This document shows, one piece after another, positions 15,880 through 22,845 of a DNA stretch of 31,549 nucleotides. How positions within the stretch are numbered: position 1 is the stretch's first letter; the number at the start of each line of letters is the position of its first letter. The stretch lies in the NCBI GenBank assembly GCA_965206395.1, contig CBDBJK010000011.1, positions 1-31,549 of the forward strand. Reading direction: 5' to 3'. This DNA comes from CBDBJK01 sp965206395. GTDB taxonomy: Bacteria > Chloroflexota > Dehalococcoidia > Lucifugimonadales > CATOSD01. Position numbers and translations under genes: made by a program. The notes below the pieces were generated by a model. That model saw only the letters and a list, made by a program, of their open reading frames with translations, searched no databases and had not been told where the DNA came from.

Positions 15880-17334
15880 ATGCGCTTCAAAGACTTGCGA
15901 GAATTCGTCAGCTTCCTGGAATCAAAGGGAGAGTTGCGGCGCATCAAGACGCCGGTAAGCTGCGAGCTTGAGATTACAGAAATCACAGACAGGGTCATAA
16001 AATCGGGTGGCCCCGCGCTGCTTTTCGAGAACGTCGACGGCTACGACACTCCGCTACTCATAAATATCTACGGCACTCATCAGCGTGTGGCCTGGGCCTT
16101 GGGCGTGGAGCACATCGAAGAGCTAACGCAGCGAGTTCGGAAGCTGCTCGGACTCGCGCAGGGGCCGCCTTCGGGCCTGATCCCCAAGATGCGCACCCTC
16201 GGAGACCTCGTAGGCATGGCTAGAACTCAGCCGAAGACAGTGAGGCGCGCTCCTTGCCAGGAGATTGTGCTGACTGGAGATGACGTTGATTTGAACATGC
16301 TCCCTGCCTTGAAGTGCTGGCCGATGGACGCGGGGCGATACATCACGCTGCCGCTTGTCATCACACGCGACCCGGAATCAGGACGCCGCAACGTCGGAAT
16401 CTACCGTATGCAGATATACGACGCCCGCACCGCCGGTATGCACTGGCAGACCCACAAGGACGGGGCGAGCCACTACAGGTCGGGTGAGGCCAAAAAACAG
16501 GAACGGCTTGATGTCGCCGCCGCGCTCGGAGGCGACCCGGCGACCATCTGGACAGGCTCGATGCCCCTTCCGTCAGAGATGGACGAGATAGGCGTCGCGG
16601 GTTTCATCCGGGGCGATGCGGTCGAAATGGTCAGGTGCAAGACTGTCGACCTTGAGGTTCCCGCGCATGCCGAGTTCGTGCTCGAAGGCTACGTCGTGCC
16701 AGGGGAACTGCGTTCCGAAGGGCCGTTTGGCGACCATACCGGCTACTATTCGCTGGCGGAAGATTATCCTGTGATGCACGTCACAGCCATCACCCACAGA
16801 CGCGACCCCATGTATCCCACTTCGATGGTCGGCAGACCTCCGACAGAGGATTTCTTCATGGGCAAGGCCAGCGAACGCCTGATGCTCCCTGCACTTCAGA
16901 TGACGCTGCCAGAGGTCGTGGACATGAACATGCCTGCTGAGGGTATATTTCAGAACCTCGTCATAGTTTCGATGAAAAAAGAGTACCCCGGTCATGCCCA
17001 GAAGGTGATGCATGCCTTATGGGGGCTTGGCCTGATGATGCTCGTCAAGACCATAATCGTCGTCGATCACTTTGTGGACGTGCAGAATCTCTCGGAGGTG
17101 GCATGGCGCGTTACCGCCAACATCGACCCTTTGCGTGACGTGATTTTCGCCGAAGGGCCTGCCGACGACCTCGACCATGCCTCTTTCAAGCCAAAGTTCA
17201 GCAGCAAAATGGGAATCGATGCTACTGCCAAAGGCCCGATGGACGGTCGGACGAGAGAGTGGCCCCCGGACATCGAGATGAGCGAGGAGATCAAACGACT
17301 CGTGAATAGCAAATGGAAAGAGTACGGCATTTGA
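15880..17334 (+). CDS. ubiD: UbiD-family decarboxylase
   Basis: A 484-aa prenyl-FMN-dependent (de)carboxylase. The family's cofactor and catalytic residues can be seen: Asn171 and Arg176 in RNVGIYRMQIYD, the metal-binding Glu269 in AEFVLEGYVVPGE, and Glu280 with Asp285 in SEGPFGDHTGYYS. UbiD enzymes remove the carboxyl group from an aromatic ring during quinone biosynthesis or act on other aromatic acids. UbiA (prenyltransferase) and UbiX (prFMN synthase) follow directly, so a quinone-pathway role is the best call: either the classical ubiquinone-type route or the late steps of the futalosine menaquinone route (MqnL). The start is an ATG at 15880, 6 bases after the previous stop; its end overlaps ubiA. 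Confidence 0.9.
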   Translation: MRFKDLREFVSFLESKGELRRIKTPVSCELEITEITDRVIKSGGPALLFENVDGYDTPLLINIYGTHQRVAWALGVEHIEELTQRVRKLLGLAQGPPSGLIPKMRTLGDLVGMARTQPKTVRRAPCQEIVLTGDDVDLNMLPALKCWPMDAGRYITLPLVITRDPESGRRNVGIYRMQIYDARTAGMHWQTHKDGASHYRSGEAKKQERLDVAAALGGDPATIWTGSMPLPSEMDEIGVAGFIRGDAVEMVRCKTVDLEVPAHAEFVLEGYVVPGELRSEGPFGDHTGYYSLAEDYPVMHVTAITHRRDPMYPTSMVGRPPTEDFFMGKASERLMLPALQMTLPEVVDMNMPAEGIFQNLVIVSMKKEYPGHAQKVMHALWGLGLMMLVKTIIVVDHFVDVQNLSEVAWRVTANIDPLRDVIFAEGPADDLDHASFKPKFSSKMGIDATAKGPMDGRTREWPPDIEMSEEIKRLVNSKWKEYGI

Positions 17335-18203
17335 CACTCGCATATTCACTGGTGAACAAAACGTCCCTGTTCCTTGGGGCGATAAATTTTCGGGAGAGCA
17401 TTTACGCGCTTCCCTTCGCCTATACAGGTATGATTCTGGCGGCTCGCGGGCTTCCGACGTGGCATCAGTTCATATGGATAACGGTTGCGATGGTCGGCGC
17501 GCGCACTGTCGGCATGTCCGCCAACCGCATCATAGATCGCCACATAGACGCGCGAAATCCGAGGAACGCCAGCCGACACCTGCCGAGCGGCAAGCTGAAG
17601 CTCCGCGATATGATCGTGCTGACGCTGATAGCGCTGGTAGTCTTCTTCTTTGCGGCATGGCAGCTTAACACCCTCGCGCTGGCGTTGGCTCCGGTGGCCG
17701 TTATCTATCTGGTCGTCTACCCGTACACCAAGCGTTTCACCTGGACAGCGAATCTTCTGTTAGGCTGGGCATTGGCGATTGCTCCCTCCGCGGCCTGGAT
17801 AGGCGTCAAGGGCACATTTGGATGGCAGCCAGTTCTGTTGTCCCTGTCGGTCGCTTTGTGGGCAGGCAGCTTCGACATTCTCTACCACTCACAGGATCGC
17901 GAGTTCTACGTGAGCGACGGACTTAACTCGGTGGCGCGGAGATTCGGCATAGGCGCGGCGTTCTGGTGGTCGAGAGTGCTCGATGCACTGGCCTTGGCGT
18001 GTATGTTTGCGCTGGGCATATGGTTGGAGCTAACCTGGCCCTATTACATTGGCTGGTCGATAGCGCTGAACCTCTTGATTTACAAGCATCGGCTTGTCTC
18101 TCCAGACGACATGTCACGCTTCGGAATGGCCTTCTTCCGCATCAACGCCTACGTATCGACAACCATGTTCGTTTCGACCCTCATCGCCCTACAGATAGAG
18201 TAG
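17313..18203 (+). CDS. ubiA: UbiA-family prenyltransferase
   Basis: An integral membrane prenyltransferase of up to 296 aa with about eight or nine hydrophobic segments. Both Asp-rich motifs that bind Mg-prenyl diphosphate are present: NRIIDRHIDARN (residues 71-82) and FDILYHSQDREFYVSDG (around 185-202). LPFAYTGMILA near residue 35 is typical of the 4-hydroxybenzoate/MqnP-like branch. The start is uncertain. ATG 17313 overlaps ubiD by 22 bases; TTG 17331 or GTG 17352 would be closer to the usual N-terminus but neither has a good ribosome binding site. It would attach an isoprenoid chain to an aromatic acid, which UbiD then decarboxylates. Confidence 0.9.
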   Translation: MERVRHLTLAYSLVNKTSLFLGAINFRESIYALPFAYTGMILAARGLPTWHQFIWITVAMVGARTVGMSANRIIDRHIDARNPRNASRHLPSGKLKLRDMIVLTLIALVVFFFAAWQLNTLALALAPVAVIYLVVYPYTKRFTWTANLLLGWALAIAPSAAWIGVKGTFGWQPVLLSLSVALWAGSFDILYHSQDREFYVSDGLNSVARRFGIGAAFWWSRVLDALALACMFALGIWLELTWPYYIGWSIALNLLIYKHRLVSPDDMSRFGMAFFRINAYVSTTMFVSTLIALQIE

Positions 18204-18268
18204 GGTCTAGGGATTGGGGTTTAGGGGTTGGGGGATCCCCTTTACCCCAACCCCTAAACCCTAACCCC
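18203..18268. repeat. G-tract/C-tract inverted repeat between ubiA and ubiX
   Basis: Five G-runs (18203-18234) are followed by four C-runs (18245-18268). A perfect 17-bp stem pairs 18217-18233 (GGGTTTAGGGGTTGGGG) with 18245-18261 across an 11-base loop. The repeat starts in the ubiA stop codon and ends 14 bases before the ubiX ribosome binding site. It can fold as a strong hairpin or G-quadruplex and shares its TTTAGGGG unit with the repeat after purA. It contains GGATCC (18233-18238). Confidence 0.75.
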
Positions 18269-18290
18269 TATTCTCTAGCCGGAGGTTGTT

Positions 18291-18893
18291 TTGCACCAAA
18301 AGGTTAGCCATCCCGTAGTTGTGGGCATCACAGGAGCCAGCGGCTCGGTATTGGCGCGTGGAATCATCGACCAGCTTCTGTCTATGGACGTGCCGGTAAT
18401 GGCGACTGCATCCTCCGCCGCCCGGATGGTATGGCAGGAGGAGATGGACGAATCGTTCGGGGCGGCGCTAGAGCGCTGGGCAGACAGCGGCAACTTCACG
18501 CATTATGCTGTCGGAGACCTGAGAGCGCCTATCGCCAGTGGGACGTTTCCCACGCTTGGAATGGCTATCGTCCCATGCAGCATGGCTACGCTGGCGGCAA
18601 TCGCACACGGCATGTCTGACAACCTCGTGCGCCGCGCCGCAGACGTTTGCCTCAAGGAGCGTCGGCCTCTGGTGCTGGTGCCGCGCGAGACCCCTCTCAA
18701 CGTCATACACCTCGAAAACATGACCTCGTTGGCCCGCCTTGGCGTGACGATTCTGCCGCCTGAGCCGCCCTTTTACCTTAAGCCGCGCAACATCGATGAC
18801 ATCGTGGACTTCATGACGCAGCGCATCTTGAATTCACTTGGGATGACAGACGCCCTCCCTCAGCACATGCGCTACGAGGGGCCGGAACGTTAG
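18291..18893 (+). CDS. ubiX: Flavin prenyltransferase UbiX
   Basis: A 200-aa flavoprotein that prenylates FMN to make the prFMN cofactor needed by UbiD. Landmarks are VVVGITGASGSVLARG at the N-terminus (FMN phosphate binding), SGTFPTLGMAIVPCSMATLA in the middle, and LVLVPRETPLNVIHLENM near residue 127-145. The start is a TTG at 18291 with GGAGG 5 bases ahead, and no ATG is available before the flavin loop. It is preceded by the G/C-tract hairpin and follows ubiA by 87 bases, so it may be on the same transcript with modified output. Together with ubiD and ubiA it forms a complete prenylation/decarboxylation module. Confidence 0.95.
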   Translation: MHQKVSHPVVVGITGASGSVLARGIIDQLLSMDVPVMATASSAARMVWQEEMDESFGAALERWADSGNFTHYAVGDLRAPIASGTFPTLGMAIVPCSMATLAAIAHGMSDNLVRRAADVCLKERRPLVLVPRETPLNVIHLENMTSLARLGVTILPPEPPFYLKPRNIDDIVDFMTQRILNSLGMTDALPQHMRYEGPER

Positions 18894-18993
18894 GCCGCGC
18901 TTGACCAACGCTTGAAACCGACGTTTCCGCCCTCTACAATGCTCATATTCACCCTGATAATTATTTTTACCCAGATACCAGGAGATTAATGCC

Positions 18994-19560
18994 GTGATAC
19001 TTTCGCTTGATGCTATCAAGGCCATAAACCGAGACAGGAACGACGCCATCATGGTCACGACCATGACGCCGAGCAAGTACTGGGCGTCGGTTTCTACCAA
19101 CAACGACATGGATATTCCCGTAGTCGGGGCGATGGGCAAGGCGTCGTCACTGGCGTTGGGGCTTGCGTTGGCCCGGCCTGACAAGAGGGTCGTTGTGCTG
19201 GACGGCGATGGCGCGCTGCTCATGAACCTTGGTAGCCTGGTGACGATAGCGGATCAGGAGCCTGAAAACCTGGTGCACTTCGTGTTCGAGGACGGCGTTT
19301 ACTACACCACAGGCGGACAGCCGATTCCTGGCGCGGGCAGGGTGAACCTGGCGGGGATAGCGAAGGACGCCGGATACAAGGGGAGCCACGAGTTCGACAA
19401 CCTGGAAGACCTCGCAAGCGAGCTACCAAGCATCATGAAGGCGAAGGGGCCGATTTTCGTGTGCCTGAAGGTCACCCACAGCGACGAGCTTCCAGACGTA
19501 AACATCGGCACCCTGGGCGATGCCATGAGACGCACGCAGGCCAAGCTCCTAGAGGGGTAA
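18994..19560 (+). CDS. TPP-dependent decarboxylase, C-terminal-domain (beta-type) subunit
   Basis: A 188-aa protein consisting only of the thiamine-pyrophosphate-binding domain. The TPP motif starts at Gly71-Asp72-Gly73 (VVLDGDGALLMNLGSL), and its far end is FVFEDGVYYTTGGQP (residues 97-110). GAMGKASSLALGLALARP is also typical. The size and sequence match the beta subunit of sulfopyruvate decarboxylase or the C-terminal half of phosphonopyruvate decarboxylase. These need a pyrimidine-binding alpha partner, and no such gene is seen here. The GTG start at 18994 has AGGAG 9 bases upstream; the ATG just before it is out of frame. It is about 100 bases after ubiX and converges on the restriction endonuclease gene. 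Confidence 0.82.
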   Translation: MILSLDAIKAINRDRNDAIMVTTMTPSKYWASVSTNNDMDIPVVGAMGKASSLALGLALARPDKRVVVLDGDGALLMNLGSLVTIADQEPENLVHFVFEDGVYYTTGGQPIPGAGRVNLAGIAKDAGYKGSHEFDNLEDLASELPSIMKAKGPIFVCLKVTHSDELPDVNIGTLGDAMRRTQAKLLEG

Positions 19561-19583
19561 GTTTTTCTGCAGATGAAGACTGG

Positions 19584-20153
19584 TCAGGCATCGACACCGA
19601 GAATCAATACCGGAATGTCAATATTGGAAACCCCTCTTGCTTCCAAGTCCCAGACGAACTGCTCGAAGTATGAAACTCCCGAAGACATCTCATCGGCGAA
19701 AGACTTGACCGGCACAATCTCAATACCTGCGTCGATGAAGCCCAGGTTGTGGAAGATAGTCATCTTGGTGCACACGTTGTAGACCATGAACGCATACTTG
19801 CCAAACTGGATTTCCACGCCAAGGCGCTCTTTGAGGAAATCCATCTCTCTGAAAGCTCCTCGTCTTAAGGGCTTTGGTGTGTAGCCTTCACGATAAAACT
19901 GAGTCGGGTACTCGGATGGGATTCGCTTTTTGTGCCAACTTTTGGCCTCAAATGCTCCAGTAAATGTTTTATTCATTGCCAAGGGGCTGAAAAGTATTTT
20001 GCCCCTCATTGTCTTTTCTTCACACTCTTTGGTTTTATGCTGACTTTCGTCTACTGATGCGATGATTTCTTCAAGCTCTTTCACTAACTGTGGCCAGCGG
20101 TCATGGATGACATCGCGGCCATTGTTGAACGAGTATTCGGCGGCGATAATCAT
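19584..20153 (-). CDS. BglII/BstYI-type type II restriction endonuclease
   Basis: A 189-aa protein similar in plan to BstYI and BglII. The unusual active site of this group, Asp...Glu-x-Gln, is present with exact family spacing: Asp105, Glu114 and Gln116 in DFLKERLGVEIQFGKY. Further landmarks are KTMRGKILFSPLAMN (residues 47-61) and FADEMSSGVSYFEQ (152-165). BstYI cuts RGATCY and BglII cuts AGATCT; specificity here is inferred only. The ATG at 20153 overlaps the stop of the methylase gene (ATGA), so the two are translationally coupled. The gene looks AT-richer than its surroundings, as expected for a laterally moved restriction system. All catalytic residues are intact, although the methylase partner is broken. 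Confidence 0.88.
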   Translation of the reverse strand: MIIAAEYSFNNGRDVIHDRWPQLVKELEEIIASVDESQHKTKECEEKTMRGKILFSPLAMNKTFTGAFEAKSWHKKRIPSEYPTQFYREGYTPKPLRRGAFREMDFLKERLGVEIQFGKYAFMVYNVCTKMTIFHNLGFIDAGIEIVPVKSFADEMSSGVSYFEQFVWDLEARGVSNIDIPVLILGVDA

Positions 20154-20939
20154 TCAGCGACCTCATTGATTGTCCTGTCCCATTCAAGCGGTCTTTGCGA
20201 AACTTTTTCCCGACCACTTGGCTGATGTATAGGTTTACCCAGTGGACGGATTGGTAGAGTTCCGTTAAGGAACTGTTCGAGCCGTTGCCGGGCGATTACA
20301 AGGTATTCAGTTTCGTGTTCCGCACCTATGGCTTTTCGGCCATGCTTTAGCGCGGCTATCATAGTAGAGCCGACTCCACAGTAAGGATCAAGCACTGAGC
20401 CGCCTTCATTTGTCAGTGCAAGCACACAACGTTCAACTAGCTCAATTGGAAACTGGCAAGGATGCGCCGTCTTTTCGGGATGGTTAGCCTTCACGTTCGG
20501 GATATCCCATATCTCCTCTTCCCAGTCTTGTATCATGATGTCCCAGATATCAGAAGGGTTTTTACCCAATGGATTGCCGGAAGGCATACCACGATTTGGC
20601 CCTTTGAAATGACGTTTGCCAGGATATTTAGCCGGTACTCTAACGCTATCGAGGTTGAATACATATTGGTCACTCTTGTTAAACCAAAGGATTACCTCGT
20701 AACGTCCAGAGAATCGATTTGAGGCGTGAAGCCCGTGATTGAACCGCCAGATGATGCGATTGCGAAGCTTCATCCCAAGGCGTTTGAAAATATCGTAGTA
20801 AAAGACCTCGAGTGGGAACACTTCGCCTTTATCGACAAAATTTCCCACCTGCCAACATATGCTGCCCGTGTTGGCTAAAACACGGTACAACTCGGAGATT
20901 ACCGATTCCTGCTGTTTCAAGTATGAGGAAAGGGAAGTG
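20150..20939 (-). pseudogene. DNA methyltransferase (type II), N-terminus lost at IS3 junction
   Basis: This is the remaining part of a beta-class N6-adenine/N4-cytosine methylase. Present are motif X-like HPEKTAHPCQFPIELVER and motif I LDPYCGVGSTMIAALKHG (SAM binding), near the C-terminus as the class order requires. The middle part is GSICWQVGNF, FSGRYEVILWF and SGNPLGKNPSD. Motif IV (S/D-P-P-Y), which does the catalysis and should precede GSICWQVGN, is missing. The frame stays open upstream through YTSLSSYLKQQ right up to the IS3 end at 20940. A TTG at 20920 could start a 256-aa product, but it would lack the catalytic loop. No trace of the missing N-terminus is found on the far side of the IS. 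Confidence 0.88.
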
Positions 20940-20956
20940 TAAGGTGGACCCCATTA

Positions 20957-21892
20957 TTAAGACAGCACGAGGGCTAAATTAAGAGAGTCTCCCACCCCTG
21001 CGCTAGGTTTCACCAAGCCCGATGGCAGCCCTGCTTCTTCAGCTGCTGCTCCCCTTTCTTCCTGGCCATGTTGGTACACCTCTGCTGGGGTCTGGTAGCC
21101 CAAAGCCTGGTGAGGCCTCTGCCGGTTGTAGAACTCCAGGTAGGCATTGATCCCAGTTCGGGCCTCGGCGACGGTCTGGTAAGCTTTCAGATACACCTCC
21201 TCGTACTTGATGCTCCGCCACAGCCGCTCCACGAAGATGTTGTCCAGGTACCTACCCTTACCATCCATGCTGACCTGGACCCTCTGCTCCTGCAACGTCT
21301 GGGTAAAGGCCTCACTGGTGAACTGACTCCCCTGGTCGGTGTTGAATATCTCCGGTCGTCCCTTACCCAGGGCTTCCTCCAACGCCGCCACGCAGAAGCT
21401 GGTGTCCATGGTGTTGGAGAGCTTCCAGGCCAGCACGTGCCGGCTGTGCCAGTCCGTGATGGCCACCAGGTACAGGAAGCCCTTCGCCATGGGGATGTAG
21501 GTGATGTCCGCGGCCCAGACCTGGTCGACCCGATTAACCTCCACTCCCTTCAGCAGATAGGGAAAGATCCAGTGTCCCGGCGCTGGTTTGCTGGTGTTGG
21601 GACGCCGGTAGATGGCTTCCAGACCCATCAACCGCATCAGCCTTCGAACCCTTTTTCGGCTCACCAGATAGCCCTGTTGCAGCAGCCAGGCCTTCATCTT
21701 CCTGGAGCCGTAGAAGGGGGTCTTCAAATACTGACGGTCCATCAGGGCCATCAACTCCAGGTCTTCTGCCCTGGTCGGTACCGGCCGGTAGTACACCGAG
21801 GCCCGGCTGACGTCCAGCAGGATACATTGACGCACCAAAGACAGCTGCGGGTGGTCTCGGTCTATCATGGCTCGCCGTATGCTGCGACTCAT
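20957..21892 (-). CDS. IS3-family transposase orfB (DDE integrase)
   Basis: A 311-aa catalytic subunit with the retroviral-integrase-like core. The DDE residues are visible as Asp in VWAADITYIPM, Asp in IFNTDQGSQFTS and Glu in IFVERLWRSIKYEE (spacing typical of IS3). An HTH_21-type region precedes it (YLKTPFYGSRKMKAWLLQQG) and NRQRPHQALGYQTPAEVY closes the core. The ATG at 21892 overlaps the orfA stop as ATGA, allowing coupled translation. As in other IS3 elements, an OrfAB fusion by frameshifting may also be made. The catalytic residues are all intact, so the element may be active. Confidence 0.92.
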   Translation of the reverse strand: MSRSIRRAMIDRDHPQLSLVRQCILLDVSRASVYYRPVPTRAEDLELMALMDRQYLKTPFYGSRKMKAWLLQQGYLVSRKRVRRLMRLMGLEAIYRRPNTSKPAPGHWIFPYLLKGVEVNRVDQVWAADITYIPMAKGFLYLVAITDWHSRHVLAWKLSNTMDTSFCVAALEEALGKGRPEIFNTDQGSQFTSEAFTQTLQEQRVQVSMDGKGRYLDNIFVERLWRSIKYEEVYLKAYQTVAEARTGINAYLEFYNRQRPHQALGYQTPAEVYQHGQEERGAAAEEAGLPSGLVKPSAGVGDSLNLALVLS

Positions 21893-22188
21893 AGACCGGA
21901 CCTTTCCGACAAAAAATCGCGTTCCACCTTCAGCTGGCCGATGTGCCGGTAGAGGTGGTTAATCTGAGCTTCCTTGGCTTTCTCCTGGGATTTCTGATTG
22001 GTGGCAAATAGCTCCGGGGCTCCTTCCACCAGGGCCCTTTTCCAGGCGTGAATCTGACTGGGATGGACCTCAAATCGGCTGGCCAGCTGGGCGATGGTCT
22101 CTTCCCCCGCAAGGGCGGCCAGGGCCACCTTGGCCTTGAACGCCGGACTGTGCTTATTCCTCGTCTGCTTCATGTCCTGCTCCTTCAC
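21889..22188 (-). CDS. IS3-family transposase orfA (HTH)
   Basis: A 99-aa DNA-binding subunit. It has the IS3/IS911 N-terminal helix-turn-helix (KHSPAFKAKVALAALAGEE, then LASRFEVHPSQIHAWKRAL) followed by a leucine-zipper-like helix (INHLYRHIGQLKVERDFL) used for multimerisation. Two possible starts exist: ATG 22188 and ATG 22173 (MKQTRNKHS), the latter matching the usual OrfA beginning. It ends in ATGA overlapping orfB. Confidence 0.9.
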   Translation of the reverse strand: MKEQDMKQTRNKHSPAFKAKVALAALAGEETIAQLASRFEVHPSQIHAWKRALVEGAPELFATNQKSQEKAKEAQINHLYRHIGQLKVERDFLSERSGL

Positions 22189-22338
22189 GTCGGTTAGTTG
22201 CCGGTTATTTTAGGAGCTGGACTCTCTCTTAGCCAGTTGTCTAGTTTTTGGGTACCACCTCAGTTTATCTTGCGCCCCAGCGTTTTAGCCCTTATCCTAT
22301 ATCGTGACGAATTTAGCAAAAGGATAGGGACGACGCTT

Positions 22339-22824
22339 TTGACGACAGAGAGTCAGGCTTCAAGGGAGCAGATCCGAAGGGCGATTTCTTCTCAGACGAA
22401 GTCCACGATTACCGTGCTCTCCTGCCTGCTAGCCATACAGGACGACGTTGGCTACCTACCAGACGAGGCTATTGAAGAGGTCGCCACCCATTTCGACACC
22501 ACCATCAACGAGGTTTGGGGCGTCGCGTCCTTCTACACCAACTTCCGCTTTACTCCGCCGGGCGAGCACCTCGTAGAGGTTTGCTGGGGGCCGACGTGCC
22601 ATCTACTAGGGGCAGCCCACATCCTGCAAGGCGTGATGGACGACCTTGGCCTTGCCGATGAGGGCGAGACCGAAGGCAACGAAACGACGTTGAAATACAA
22701 TACCTGTCTGGGCGCTTGCTCTCAGGCCCCCGTGATGATGATAGACCACCGGCTGATAGGACGCCTGACAGTCGAAGAGGCGCGCAGGCACATCTCTGAG
22801 TTGGGGGGAAGACCCCCTTCTTAG
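22339..22824 (+). CDS. nuoE: NADH-quinone oxidoreductase subunit E-like protein
   Basis: About 161 aa, with the thioredoxin-like [2Fe-2S] fold of NuoE/HndA. The four cluster ligands are visible: Cys-x4-Cys in VEVCWGPTCHLLG and Cys-x3-Cys in YNTCLGACSQAP. The helical N-terminal part contains LAIQDDVGYLPDEAIEEVA and VWGVASFYTNFRF, both typical. I chose the TTG at 22339 because longer in-frame starts reach into the IS3 element; an AGGATAGGG lies upstream at modest distance. The start is uncertain. It passes electrons between the NuoF flavin and the NuoG-like clusters. It is the first gene of a nuoE-F-G-like operon, 21 bases ahead of nuoF. Confidence 0.88.
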   Translation: MTTESQASREQIRRAISSQTKSTITVLSCLLAIQDDVGYLPDEAIEEVATHFDTTINEVWGVASFYTNFRFTPPGEHLVEVCWGPTCHLLGAAHILQGVMDDLGLADEGETEGNETTLKYNTCLGACSQAPVMMIDHRLIGRLTVEEARRHISELGGRPPS

Positions 22825-22845
22825 CATTCGTTCAGGACAAAAAGT

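Larger units (their letters stand above)
20940..22262 (-). mobile_element. IS3-family insertion sequence, about 1.32 kb
   Basis: The element has two overlapping transposase frames (orfA, orfB) on the minus strand. Imperfect terminal repeats are visible: 20940 reads TAAGGTGGACCCC, and the reverse complement from 22262 reads TGAGGTGGTACCC, with AGACA and GGCTAA shared further in. The bases flanking the two ends (GTG and GTT) do not form a target duplication. The exact boundary is uncertain by 2 bases. It interrupts the DNA methylase on one side and abuts the nuoE-like leader on the other. Confidence 0.85.

Noticed and set aside
21068..21952. A 294-codon plus-strand frame across the IS3 transposase
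   Set aside because: It is antisense to intact orfB with its DDE residues; composition is Gln/His/Pro-rich, as expected for a shadow frame.
22263..22345. Possible missing N-terminus of the DNA methylase beyond the IS3 element
   Set aside because: All minus-strand frames were read; none contains a S/D-P-P-Y motif or continues in family-like sequence, and two have early stops.
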